From positions 1 through 17,570 of the forward strand of contig DNTA01000020.1 in assembly GCA_003500135.1 (NCBI GenBank): DNA of 17,570 bases. Reading direction: 5' to 3'. Source of the DNA: Cytophagales bacterium (GTDB taxonomy: Bacteria > Bacteroidota > Bacteroidia > Cytophagales > Cyclobacteriaceae). The notes beneath the pieces are model-generated. The model was not told where the DNA came from. It saw only the letters and a program-made list of their open reading frames with translations, and made no database searches. Shown one piece after another: positions 7,410-15,065 of this stretch; position 1 is the first letter of the stretch, and every line of letters begins with the position of its first letter. A program made the translations under genes and the position numbers.

Positions 7410-7745
7410 ATCAGTTAAACCTGGACCATGCATTAGGATTCGTCACGTAAGCCCAAAATGCAATAAGATCAGGTGTTTAGAGCAATTTTGGCACGGAGGC
7501 GTGGTTAACCATCACGATGAGTACCAAAATGTTCATAAATGCTTGATATTGAAAAAGTTTGGACTTGGAATAGAATGCTAATGCATGATTCAGGTTAAAA
7601 CAATTCCCTGTGGCTATCCTACTATACAATGCTGTCTATTAGCTCCCTGTCTTATTACTTAATTTAGCAGGTAGGTAAGCCCTGCTGCAAGTGTGGGTTT
7701 ATCATATGATTTGACAAAATATAATCGTAATAAAACCAAAAGACC
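7410..7745. other. Spacer between tetR-type gene and sulfatase, possible operator
   Basis: No gene was seen in these 336 bases. CGTGGTTAACCATCACG (about 7500-7516) is an imperfect palindrome centred on GGTTAACC and would suit a TetR-type operator, but this is only a shape match. Just before the sulfatase start is ATATGATTTGAC (about 7704-7715), close to the Bacteroidota -7 element TAnnTTTG but with an extra base. No -33 TTTG stands at the right distance, and no terminator-like hairpin was found. Confidence 0.3.
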
Positions 7746-10172
7746 GTGAAAGCACTACTGACTATTACTACCGTTTTCGTATTCCTGCTGTCATCATGCG
7801 ACCAAAAGGAATCATCAAAAAATGAAAATGCCATTCCCTATCCAAATGCGGAATGGAAAGGCGTGCAGGGCAAAACCCTGGCAGATTCAAAACCCGATTT
7901 TATCGGGCAACCCGAGGCTCCGGAGGGAGCCCCCAATGTACTGGTCATCATGCTGGATGATGCCGGATATTCGAGTACCACCTCATTTGGAGGCATCATG
8001 AAAACACCTGCCTTTGATCGTATAGGCGATGAAGGGGTTCGATATACGCATATGTCGGTTGCGGCAGTGTGCTCACCAACCCGTGGTTCCTTGCTTACCG
8101 GTTACAACATTCACCAGATAGGTACGGGTATTATTTCCGAATTTGCCACCGGGTATCCTGGGTATAATACTCAGATTGATTACACCACACCTTCCATAGC
8201 TAAGATTCTAACCGACAATGGCTATGCCACTGCAGCCTTTGGTAAATGGCACAATACGCCCATGGAAGAAGCCTCTCCCGCGGGTCCTTTTGAAAGCTGG
8301 CCAACAGGCATATGGGGTTTTGAATATTTCTGGGGTTTCCTCGGAGGTGAGACCAATCAGTTCAAACCACTGCTGTATGAAAATACGACGGCCATTGAAA
8401 CCCCGAAAACCAACGCCGATGGCTCAACCTTCCATATTTCACACGGTATGGCCGACCAGGCAATCAGGTGGCTGGACAACTGGAAAGGCTTAAGGGATAA
8501 TCCTTTCTTCATGTATTACACGCCAGGCGCTGTTCACGCCCCGATCCAGGTACCCAAAGAGTGGCGGGATAAGTATAAAGGACAATTCGATGAAGGATGG
8601 CATGCCTACAGGGCGCAATTGCTGGAGCGCCAGAAAAAACTGGGGTTAGTTCCCGAAGATGCAGAAATGGTCGACTGGCCGGATGTTCTTCCGGAATGGG
8701 ATTCGTTCAGTGAAGAGGGAAAAAAATACCTTGCCAGGCAGATGGAGGTCAATGCCGCTTTCCTGGAACATGTTGATTATCATGTCGGACGGGTTATCAG
8801 CCATTTGGAGGAAATGGGTGAGTTGGATAATACACTGATCGTTTATCTTACTGCTGATAATGGTTGTACGGCAGAAGGAACCCCCACAGGAACCTTCTCT
8901 GAGCTTCTGATGCAGAACGGATTTCCACCACTCACTATGGAACAGCAGCTGGAAAAGCTCGAAGAGTTCGGCGGGTTGGATGCCTGGGGAGGGCCACACA
9001 TGGCCAACCATTATTCAGTTGCCTGGGCATACGCCTCATCAACCCCGTTTCAGTGGACCAAGCAAATGGCCTCACATTTTGGCGGGACCATATCTGCCAC
9101 AGCCATACGTTATCCCAAAGCGATCAAGGCCAGAGGTGAATGGCGCAGGCAATTCCAGAATGTGACCGACCTTGTGCCCACCATCCTGGAGGTTACCGGT
9201 GTTCCCGCACCCGACTATGTAAACGGACAGAAAAGAAAGCCTTATCCGGGAAAATCTCTCACTTATGCATGGAACAATGCAGATGCCAAAACCAACCATC
9301 CCACCCAATATTTTGAAATGCTGGGTTTCATGGGTTTGTATCATGATGGTTGGACACTTGCCGGGAAACCGTATCGCATTCCATGGTCATTGGATCCTGA
9401 AGCCATGGCAAATTTCGATCCCCTGAATACCGAATGGGAATTGTATTATATTGAAGAAGATCCGATTCAACAGGTGAATGTGGCCGATCAGTATCCTGAA
9501 AAATTAAAAGAGTTAGAGCAACTATTCTGGGAAGAGGCAGAAAAGTACGATGTATACCCCGTGGGTGGTTCTATGGGCAGAATGCTGCAACCGGAATCCA
9601 ATCCGCAGCGGGCTGGGAAAAAACACTGGGAGCTGACACCCAATGTCTACCGCGTTCCTGAGCTGGCCGGCCCCGAGATCAAATCAACGAACTATGAGGT
9701 AAATGCCTACGTCACCGTCGATGAAACTACCGAAGGGGTGATCTATGCCGTGGGTGAACATATCGGTGGTCAGGCGCTGTTTATTATGGACGGCAAACTA
9801 AGGTACAGCTACTCCACACTAGGTCTTTACTGGCATGATTTTGACGGGAATGTAAAAATCCCTTATGGAGATGTAAAGATCACATTAAAGCACACCATGA
9901 AAGAGCCTGTATTGAATGGGCCTTCAACTGTCGAACTCTTTATCAATGACGAAAAGGTGGGCGAAATGGATATTACAGCGACGGTATATGGTTCTTACAC
10001 CGCTCACGAAACTTTTGATATCGGCCGGGATGAAGGTATGCCCGTAAATGAGGAATATGCCGGTATGGGCAAATTTGAATTTACTCCGGGTCAATTGCAT
10101 AAGGTAGTATTCGACATCAAGAACCCGGATGATCAGGAAGTATCTGCCTCCGAGTTTACCGATATTGACTAG
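7746..10172 (+). CDS. Type I arylsulfatase, lipoprotein
   Basis: An 808-residue formylglycine-dependent sulfatase. The signal ends in lipobox LLSSC (Cys18), so it is a lipid-anchored envelope enzyme. Metal ligands are DD at 71-72 in VIMLDDAGY. The sulfatase signature CSPTR has the Cys to be converted to formylglycine at 109. GKWH is at 166-169, His264 is in GAVHAPI, and the late ligands are Asp371-Asn372 in TADNG. The segment FWGFLGGETNQF near 195-206 suggests the large S1_4-type arylsulfatase group. A C-terminal beta-rich domain (~670-800) follows. All key residues are present, so it is likely active on sulfate esters, perhaps of marine polysaccharides or small aryl sulfates. The start is GTG 7746; no ATG lies nearby. 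No maturase gene is in this window. A partial paralogue of its tail lies at 11175-11336. Confidence 0.95.
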   Translation: MKALLTITTVFVFLLSSCDQKESSKNENAIPYPNAEWKGVQGKTLADSKPDFIGQPEAPEGAPNVLVIMLDDAGYSSTTSFGGIMKTPAFDRIGDEGVRYTHMSVAAVCSPTRGSLLTGYNIHQIGTGIISEFATGYPGYNTQIDYTTPSIAKILTDNGYATAAFGKWHNTPMEEASPAGPFESWPTGIWGFEYFWGFLGGETNQFKPLLYENTTAIETPKTNADGSTFHISHGMADQAIRWLDNWKGLRDNPFFMYYTPGAVHAPIQVPKEWRDKYKGQFDEGWHAYRAQLLERQKKLGLVPEDAEMVDWPDVLPEWDSFSEEGKKYLARQMEVNAAFLEHVDYHVGRVISHLEEMGELDNTLIVYLTADNGCTAEGTPTGTFSELLMQNGFPPLTMEQQLEKLEEFGGLDAWGGPHMANHYSVAWAYASSTPFQWTKQMASHFGGTISATAIRYPKAIKARGEWRRQFQNVTDLVPTILEVTGVPAPDYVNGQKRKPYPGKSLTYAWNNADAKTNHPTQYFEMLGFMGLYHDGWTLAGKPYRIPWSLDPEAMANFDPLNTEWELYYIEEDPIQQVNVADQYPEKLKELEQLFWEEAEKYDVYPVGGSMGRMLQPESNPQRAGKKHWELTPNVYRVPELAGPEIKSTNYEVNAYVTVDETTEGVIYAVGEHIGGQALFIMDGKLRYSYSTLGLYWHDFDGNVKIPYGDVKITLKHTMKEPVLNGPSTVELFINDEKVGEMDITATVYGSYTAHETFDIGRDEGMPVNEEYAGMGKFEFTPGQLHKVVFDIKNPDDQEVSASEFTDID

Positions 10173-10178
10173 TCGCAG

Positions 10179-10265
10179 GATGGGTCACAAATGAATTTAA
10201 AACTGCTCATATAACTCATATTCGATGCATGGATGGACAAGAGCAAAGAGTTGTTGTGACCCATC
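10179..10265. repeat. 12-bp perfect inverted repeat with 63-bp interior
   Basis: GATGGGTCACAA at 10179-10190 is matched by its exact reverse complement TTGTGACCCATC at 10254-10265. The left arm starts seven bases after the sulfatase stop codon. The interior is AT-rich and non-coding. There is no T-tract after the right arm, so it is not a standard terminator. It could be a transcript-end hairpin, a small inverted-repeat element, or an edge of the rearrangement that placed the foreign gene here. Confidence 0.6.
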
Positions 10266-10333
10266 TTACTTTTAGTACTTGATGGACGTTGAGACCCCCA
10301 TGATCAGCGGTTGCAGAGCAAACGTCGACGAAT

Positions 10334-10379
10334 TCAAAGGAGATAAATTATGAGAACAAATCAAAGGAGGCAGATTATG
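10334..10379 (+). promoter_or_regulatory. Tandemly duplicated ribosome binding site and start
   Basis: TCAAAGGAG, a six-to-nine base spacer, and ATTATGAGAAC occur twice, 27 bases apart (TCAAAGGAG at 10334-10342 and 10361-10369; ATG at 10350 and 10377), in the same frame. Both are strong Shine-Dalgarno sites, AAAGGAG and AAAGGAGG, at good spacing. Other genes in this window have no such sites, as is usual in Bacteroidota. Either start would give an intact lipoprotein signal peptide. Confidence 0.75.
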
Positions 10380-11168
10380 AGAACTATGAATGTGGCCTTG
10401 CTGACGATACCCCTATCATGGGGCTTGTTGTTGTCCTGCGTAGGACAAGACCCTGCGCTACCCGCAGTTTTTGGCGACGGCGCCGATGCCAGGTTCGATC
10501 GTGTTGACAATGTACACCAGGTGCGATTCGTCGAAATCTTCCTTGTCGACCGCGAGGCAGACACGGAAGACGTAGTCGCTGCGGTCTACAACACCATGTA
10601 CACCCCTCAGGGCATCCCGGAGTCGAAAGACACTGCCCCGCAAGCGCTGCTCGAGGGCCTCAATTTCTACCACATTCAGAAGGAATACGGCGTCCTCGGT
10701 GCGTCCTTGAACGGCCCGAAACTCTGCCTGCCCGATTGGGTGGAAATCGATGTTGGGGCCGAAAGGGATTTCGACGGTCTTGCAACTGTGTGGTGCGCCC
10801 AACTGAATATGGGCAAGAACACAAGTGTGGGAGAAATCGCGACCTACAAGCCCGTGACGATTGCCCGGAACAGTGGGTTGGGTTGGAACAAAGGCACGAC
10901 CGTGATTCTTCTGGACGATGCTGAAGGCAACACCTGGGTCATGAAAGGGTTTGAGTTGGGCCTCGAACCGCAATATACGTACGATGAATTCCTGGCCTCC
11001 TTGCCAGGCGTTTACCAGAAGCTACCGGAGGGGTGGAAGGTTCGGGTCAAAACGCTGGAGGAGGATCTGATCGAGAAGCCGGAAGGTGGAGTCGCCACCA
11101 TCATGAAAGACGAATTCTTCAATGTCTATGACAAAACCGGGCCAGGCATGACAAACTACAAGCCCTAG
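10350..11168 (+). CDS. Lipoprotein of unknown function, likely horizontally acquired
   Basis: A 272-residue protein (263 from the second start, ATG 10377). Its signal ends LLLSC with Cys30, so it is an envelope lipoprotein. Features include RFVEIFLVDREADTED, paired cysteines in KLCLPDW and VWCAQL, a GNTWVMKGF strand, and a conserved-looking end DEFFNVYDKTGPG-NYKP. I recall similar endings in uncharacterised proteins of Proteobacteria and other phyla, but cannot name a function. Base use is visibly richer in G and C (many GTC, GCC, CGC and GAC codons) than the flanking genes, and it has strong duplicated ribosome sites. It lies between the intact sulfatase and the C-terminal stump of a second sulfatase, so it seems to have been placed in the locus by recombination. 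No mobility gene is nearby. Confidence 0.85.
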   Translation: MRTNQRRQIMRTMNVALLTIPLSWGLLLSCVGQDPALPAVFGDGADARFDRVDNVHQVRFVEIFLVDREADTEDVVAAVYNTMYTPQGIPESKDTAPQALLEGLNFYHIQKEYGVLGASLNGPKLCLPDWVEIDVGAERDFDGLATVWCAQLNMGKNTSVGEIATYKPVTIARNSGLGWNKGTTVILLDDAEGNTWVMKGFELGLEPQYTYDEFLASLPGVYQKLPEGWKVRVKTLEEDLIEKPEGGVATIMKDEFFNVYDKTGPGMTNYKP

Positions 11169-11174
11169 TCATCC

Positions 11175-11336
11175 GACATGGGTCATGACGAAGGTCTGCC
11201 GGTGAATGAAGAATACGCAGACAAAGGCAAATTCAAATTTACCGAAGGACAATTGTACAAGGTGGTATTTGATATTAAAAATCCGGATGATCAGGAAGTG
11301 GTGCATCCGCGTATAGTGATCTGGACTAGGACATAA
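11175..11336 (+). pseudogene. C-terminal stump of a second arylsulfatase
   Basis: The frame starting seven bases after the previous stop reads DMGHDEGLPVNEEYADKGKF, continuing with KFTEGQLYKVVFDIKNPDDQEV. It matches the last ~45 residues of the intact sulfatase upstream (DIGRDEGMPVNEEYAGMGKF, then EFTPGQLHKVVFDIKNPDDQEV), with silent and replacement differences throughout. It is therefore an older paralogue, not a fresh copy. Everything before this tail is missing. The tail ends at TAA 11334-11336 after a divergent VVHPRIVIWTRT. ATG 11178 could start a 52-residue peptide, but it would have no sulfatase function. Confidence 0.85.
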
Positions 11337-11444
11337 CCAATTCTAGATTATCCATTCCAATGAAAAAAACCTACGGGGACACTAAATTCTCTTAGGTATT
11401 TTGAGAAAATTGGTGCAAAAATCTGAATTATAAAAACTAAAGAG

Positions 11445-11689
11445 TTGAGAAGAATAATTGTCATATTAACTTTTCTGTTACAAACTATTTCGTCTTCAGC
11501 TCTTGCCCAGCAAAATGTTCGGGAAACCCTCTCCCAGCAGGTGGCCAATCCGCTGGCTGATCTAATGAGCTTCCGGTTAACCTTCAGACCCAACTCTATT
11601 ACAATGTTGTCAGACCGGATTTCGGACCTGAGTGGCAATGGAGGTTCCAGGCACAGCTATTGTTGCCTAAAAGTATTTTAAAAAAATAA
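11445..11689 (+). pseudogene. Outer-membrane transporter gene with internal deletion
   Basis: The start is TTG 11445. The first ~43 codons give a signal peptide (RRIIVILTFLLQ to SALAQ) and QQVANPLADLMSF, a typical N-terminus of the Bacteroidota/Proteobacteria transporter (porin-like) family that usually continues as FQNNT. At about 11572-11576 the reading changes. The next phase (from GTT 11576) gives VNLQTQLYYNVVRPDFGPEW and QWRFQAQLLLPK to TAA 11687-11689, which is the normal C-terminal strand of the same family. The middle, probably 200 or more residues, is absent and the two ends are out of frame, so the gene is dead. Read in the first phase it gives a meaningless 78-residue protein. It was probably once part of the sulfatase locus. 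Confidence 0.8.
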
Positions 11690-11769
11690 ATTGGATTTAT
11701 GTGTAGAAAAAGAGACCGTTCATAAAAAAATAGCGAAATTGAGTAGATACCAACCCAAAGATTAACCAC

Positions 11770-12504
11770 ATGAAAAACCTTTCAAAGATATTGATTGCAA
11801 TCCCTCTTTTAATATTTATGCTGACCATATATCACACGGCCCAATCACAGATCATCATATCACTATTACTGGGCGATAAGCTCAATTCCCCCAACCTGGA
11901 ATTCGGCATTGAAGGAGGCCTCAACCGTTCTTTTCTGAGCGGAATAGAGGAATCGGAAGGATTTAACCATTTTCACCTGGGCTTTTATTTTGACATTAGG
12001 CTCAAAAATGACCTCTGGCTGAATACAGGGGTGAGGGTAAAATCCAATGTAGGTGCAAGAAAGATCGCTCCATATTCCCTGGATGACCCTGAACTGGACG
12101 CAGTATTCCTCGAGGGCCACATCAATCGTGATATCAGGTACTGGTATGTACCTGTGCATCTGAAATACCGCTTTGGTGGAAACAAACAATTTTTTGTCAA
12201 TGTGGGTGGACAGATCGGATTGCGGAATAAGGCTGACGATATTTTTTATAACACAGTCAATGATAAAGATGACGTTACCTTCAAGCTGGATATCCGGGAC
12301 CATATCAAACGGATCGATGCAGGCCTATCCGGTGGTTTAGGGTATAAATTCAAAGGAAACGGTATGAACCTGGGGGCGACCTATTATCTTGGATTAACCA
12401 ATATCATGAAGACAACAGATCTAGCACAATACGATTATGCCTCAAGAAATTCAAGTATGTATATTTACTTAGACATTCCTATTGGCGCGGGATATAGAGA
12501 ATAA
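11770..12504 (+). CDS. Outer-membrane beta-barrel protein, PorT/OMP_b-brl type
   Basis: A 244-residue exported protein. Residues 1-26 are a signal peptide (LLIFMLTIYHTAQS). The rest is a series of amphipathic strands: FGIEGGLNRSF, FHLGFYFDIRL, LWLNTGVRVKS, RYWYVPVHLKYRF, FFVNVGGQIGL, IDAGLSGGLGYKF, MNLGATYYLGL, MYIYLDIPIGAG. Glycine/aromatic alternation and the YVPVHLKYRFG strand are characteristic of the small Bacteroidota outer-membrane barrels. It is probably an 8-strand barrel with no known ligand. ATG 11770 is the natural start. It follows the dead transporter gene after 80 bases, with no sign of an operon. Confidence 0.85.
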   Translation: MKNLSKILIAIPLLIFMLTIYHTAQSQIIISLLLGDKLNSPNLEFGIEGGLNRSFLSGIEESEGFNHFHLGFYFDIRLKNDLWLNTGVRVKSNVGARKIAPYSLDDPELDAVFLEGHINRDIRYWYVPVHLKYRFGGNKQFFVNVGGQIGLRNKADDIFYNTVNDKDDVTFKLDIRDHIKRIDAGLSGGLGYKFKGNGMNLGATYYLGLTNIMKTTDLAQYDYASRNSSMYIYLDIPIGAGYRE

Positions 12505-12507
12505 TCA

Positions 12508-12650
12508 TAAACAGGGACTGCTTCTACCGATTCATTTAAAAAGTAGGTATAGAAGTAATCAACCACCTTCTGATAGGTTGGAATGGAACTTTGAATTGTA
12601 TAATAATTAAATAACTCAATTGCGATCAGTAAAGCATTATCAAGGCACAT
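12508..12650 (-). pseudogene. Possible TetR-type regulator C-terminal remnant
   Basis: On the - strand a frame reads LDNALLIAIELFNYYTIQSS then PTYQKVVDYFYTYFLNES. This helical pattern ending in VVDYFYxxFL resembles the last helices of some Bacteroidota TetR regulators. The frame is preceded by a TAG and has no DNA-binding domain, and it runs on into the end of the barrel gene, so only a fragment is present. It fills the spacer between the barrel gene and the kinase. The resemblance is from memory, and chance is possible. Confidence 0.22.
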
Positions 12651-12749
12651 ACTTAACTACACCAGAAAAATGTTCCGGTTCCATAAATAGCAGAAATAAA
12701 AGGCTTCCCATGCAAATTTTCGCTATTTTCATAACACAACACCTATAAT

Positions 12750-13232
12750 ATGGAGACCAAAACCATATGGATCCTGCTTGGAATCGTAGATGCCTGTATT
12801 GGTCTGCTCCTTTGTACTTTGTAATTTCAAATAAAAAACGCAATAGGTTTTTAACAGCTTTTACAGTAAGTAAATTTATTCAAACCGCCGGGGTGATTTT
12901 ATTGAGCGCTCGCTATGATCTACCTGATTATTATGCTGTAAATATTGGTGGAGGGTTAATCATTACCGGTTATTCGATGGAATTATTTGCCGTTATTTCC
13001 TTTGATAATGTCTTTTGAAAAAATGTGTTCCAGGCCATTCTCATTCTATCCGCTCTTTCGGTATTAATAATTTGGTTTTTGCCATTTTTAGAAGAATATA
13101 TGCTTGTCATCATTTATGATTTAGTAGCGGGATACCTTTTTTACTTTTTCCGGTACATTCCTGATCTTAATAAAGAGGAAAACCGCAAAGGTAAGGCTCA
13201 TTGCCATAGCGTATCTGATTTTTTAAATAGCA
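12750..13232 (+). pseudogene. Broken N-terminal membrane sensor of the histidine kinase
   Basis: A multi-helix sensor region can be read only by changing frame. From ATG 12750: TKTIWILLGIVDACIGLLLC, stopped by TAA at 12822-12824. A second phase then gives YFVISNKKRNRFLTAF and IQTAGVILLSARYDLPDYY, then GYSMELFAVISFDNVF, interrupted by TGA at 13016-13018. The same phase continues AILILSALSVLIIWFLPFL to about 13185. The first phase then resumes with VRLIAIAYLIF, a TAA at 13224-13226, and ALFTGLFGAATGRE running into the kinase. That makes at least two frameshifts and two nonsense codons in under 500 bases. The coherent helices on both sides of each lesion show that it was once one membrane sensor. 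ATG 12750 lies one base after the shared 16-mer AACACAACACCTATAA. Confidence 0.75.
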
Positions 13233-14138
13233 TTGTTTACCGGACTTTTTGGGGCAGCTACAGGGCGCGAACAATATCAGTTGATCTACAGCGGTAATCC
13301 CTTTGAAATCATTGTAGAAATGTTCTCTTTTGTTTTTATAATTATTGGAAGTGTTGGGTATTTATTAATCCTGAAAGAGGCCGATGAACAGGTGATTTTT
13401 GAAAAGAACAAAAAAATTGAATCCGATTATAATCAGTTAGAGGCCCTAAATGACAAAAAAGATAAGTTCTTTTCCATCATTTCACATGATTTAAAAAGCC
13501 CGATCGGAGCACTCATTCAGTTGGGTTATATCCTGCAAAAAACACATACTGATATACCCATTCACGAAAGAGAGGAACTTATACAAACCATCTCCAATTC
13601 GGCGAAAAAAACCTACAACCTTCTGGAAAACCTTTTGCTCTGGTCTCGCACTGAAACCGGCAAGCTGTTACCGGAACCTATGAAATTTGACCTTCGTGTC
13701 TCAATAGAAGAAACACTTGACCTGCTACGGCATAACATAGCGCAAAAAAAAATACAAGTAGTGGTCGATCTAAAAGACAATATCAAGGTTTATGCAGACA
13801 AAAACATGGTCAGTACGGTTTTTCGGAATTTGATTTCCAATGCCATTAAGTTTGTACACGAAAACGGAACCATCTCAATATCCTCGAAAATGAATATCGC
13901 CAACCACAATGTAATGATCAGAATATGTGATAATGGCGTGGGGATCGATCCGGAGGTATTGCCCAAACTTTTTGATCTGGATAGTAAATATTCCACTAAA
14001 GGCACACAAAATGAAAAAGGCGCCGGACTTGGCCTGAAACTTTGCAATGAATTTATCACAAAAAACAAGGGAAAGATAGAGGTAGAAAGTGAATTGGGTA
14101 ATGGCAGCACTTTTAAAATTGAATTACCCCTGGCCTGA
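13233..14138 (+). CDS. Sensor histidine kinase, intact catalytic part
   Basis: A 301-residue open frame (TTG 13233 is the first possible start; the true start of any residual product is unknown). One hydrophobic helix, FSFVFIIIGSVGYLLIL (31-47), is followed by a short coiled coil (EKNKKIESDYNQLEALNDKK). The HisKA domain is FFSIISHDLKSPIGAL with phospho-acceptor His85. The HATPase domain has the N-box FRNLISNAIKF (197-207), G1 DNGVGID (233-239) and G2 GAGLGLKLC (263-271). All catalytic motifs are intact, so the part could still autophosphorylate if made, with only one of its original membrane helices. No response regulator is adjacent. The upstream sensor half is decayed, so this may be a recent pseudogene whose conserved end has not yet failed, or a shortened functional kinase. 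Confidence 0.82.
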   Translation: MFTGLFGAATGREQYQLIYSGNPFEIIVEMFSFVFIIIGSVGYLLILKEADEQVIFEKNKKIESDYNQLEALNDKKDKFFSIISHDLKSPIGALIQLGYILQKTHTDIPIHEREELIQTISNSAKKTYNLLENLLLWSRTETGKLLPEPMKFDLRVSIEETLDLLRHNIAQKKIQVVVDLKDNIKVYADKNMVSTVFRNLISNAIKFVHENGTISISSKMNIANHNVMIRICDNGVGIDPEVLPKLFDLDSKYSTKGTQNEKGAGLGLKLCNEFITKNKGKIEVESELGNGSTFKIELPLA

Positions 14139-14254
14139 TGGCATGCCAAATAAAGAATTATTAGTGTGAAGAACGAGGGTAACCAGGAATATCTGGTTGA
14201 TCGGATAGAATGTTACTAAGAAAGTTACCTGTCGAAACAATCGCATTTAAACTC

Positions 14255-14320
14255 TCTGCATTCTTTTACATGTATTTGCAATGCCGTTGTATTGAGAAAT
14301 CGTTTGTAACGCTCTAAACA
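14255..14320. repeat. Dispersed ~60-bp repeat, copy 2
   Basis: CTGCATTCTTTTACATG, TTGCAATGCCG, TTGTATTGAGAAATCG and TTTGTAACGCTCTAAAC align with copies 1 and 3. The terminal inverted repeat is less perfect (ATCGTT-TGT-AACGCT). The - strand reads LERYKRFLNTTALQIH; one base fewer than in the other copies shifts the downstream frame. It lies in the 292-base spacer after the kinase gene, where no gene was seen. Confidence 0.6.
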
Positions 14321-14430
14321 ATTAACTGCTAAATTGAGAAGCGGATGAGATTGAAATCAGTACCCGAATAAATAAAAACTCACTTTAGTGGGAACAACTG
14401 ATCCGAAATTGTGGTTTATTCCATTATTCT

Positions 14431-15000
14431 ATGTATCGACTAAAAAATGCCATATCTGAAATGATCGAAATCTCTGAAGAGGAAGCAGGTCATTTTATGT
14501 CTTATTGTTATCGAAAATCCTTCCCCAAAAAAGCTATTCTTAGCGATGATGATACTTTTATTGATGAAGTCTATTTTATCGAACAAGGTATTCTCCGGGT
14601 GAAGATCATCGACCTGGATGGCCGGGAACACACCACTCATTTTGCAATTGAAAATCAGTTTATCGCCGATTATAATGCTTTCCTCACACGTAAAAGGTCA
14701 CGCTATCAGCTTGAAGCGATGGAAGATACGGAAGTCATTGTAATGCCACGCAAAGCCATTGAATGGGGCTACGAACATTTAAAAGAAGGTGAAAAACTGG
14801 GCAGGATGATCGCTGAATATTACTATATCTACCTCGATACCCGAATTCAACACCTTTACACATTATCACCGATTGAGCGGTTTGCGCTGATGAATGAGAT
14901 CTTTCCCAACATCCACAACCGTGTGCCGCAGCATATGATCGCTTCCTACCTTGGCATTACCCCTATCCACCTGAGTCGTATTAAGAGCCAGGCAAGATAA
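14431..15000 (+). CDS. Crp/Fnr family transcriptional regulator
   Basis: A 189-residue regulator with an N-terminal cyclic-nucleotide-binding-type beta-roll (residues ~20-115: FPKKAILSDDDTFIDEVYFIEQGILRV, then FAIENQFIADYNAFL) and a short C-terminal helix-turn-helix (PQHMIASYLGITPIHLSRIK, 166-185). There are no Cys motifs for an iron-sulfur cluster and no typical cAMP-pocket Arg-Ser, as in the many small Crp/Fnr proteins of Bacteroidota whose signal is unknown. ATG 14431 is right for the family. A membrane protein/SDR operon follows 65 bases downstream in the same direction, with a palindrome in the spacer, so this regulator is the prime candidate to control that operon. Confidence 0.92.
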   Translation: MYRLKNAISEMIEISEEEAGHFMSYCYRKSFPKKAILSDDDTFIDEVYFIEQGILRVKIIDLDGREHTTHFAIENQFIADYNAFLTRKRSRYQLEAMEDTEVIVMPRKAIEWGYEHLKEGEKLGRMIAEYYYIYLDTRIQHLYTLSPIERFALMNEIFPNIHNRVPQHMIASYLGITPIHLSRIKSQAR

Positions 15001-15005
15001 TTTGT

Positions 15006-15049
15006 TAACATTTGTTATCGTCCGTAAAGTAGCACACCTCCTAGATTTG
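15006..15049 (+). promoter_or_regulatory. Candidate Crp/Fnr operator and -7 element
   Basis: TAACA-TT-TGTTA (15006-15017) is a perfect inverted repeat. TAGATTTG (15042-15049) is an exact match to the Bacteroidota -7 consensus TAnnTTTG. If transcription starts near 15054, the palindrome is centred near -42, the classic position of a CRP/FNR activator touching polymerase. There is no TTTG/TTG at the usual -33 spacing, which fits activator dependence. The ATG of the membrane protein is at 15066. The start of transcription is inferred and not known. Confidence 0.6.
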
Positions 15050-15065
15050 CATAAAAGTTTAAAAA

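Noticed and set aside
10323..10336. Adjacent GTCGAC and GAATTC restriction-type sites just before the duplicated ribosome site, looking like a cloning junction
   Set aside because: Two six-base sites can be adjacent by chance, there is no other vector sequence nearby, and the flanks continue as natural sulfatase-locus DNA.
10458..10973. Long 171-codon - strand frame inside the foreign lipoprotein gene
   Set aside because: It is a shadow frame caused by the GC-rich codons of the + strand gene, which has the signal peptide and ribosome sites.
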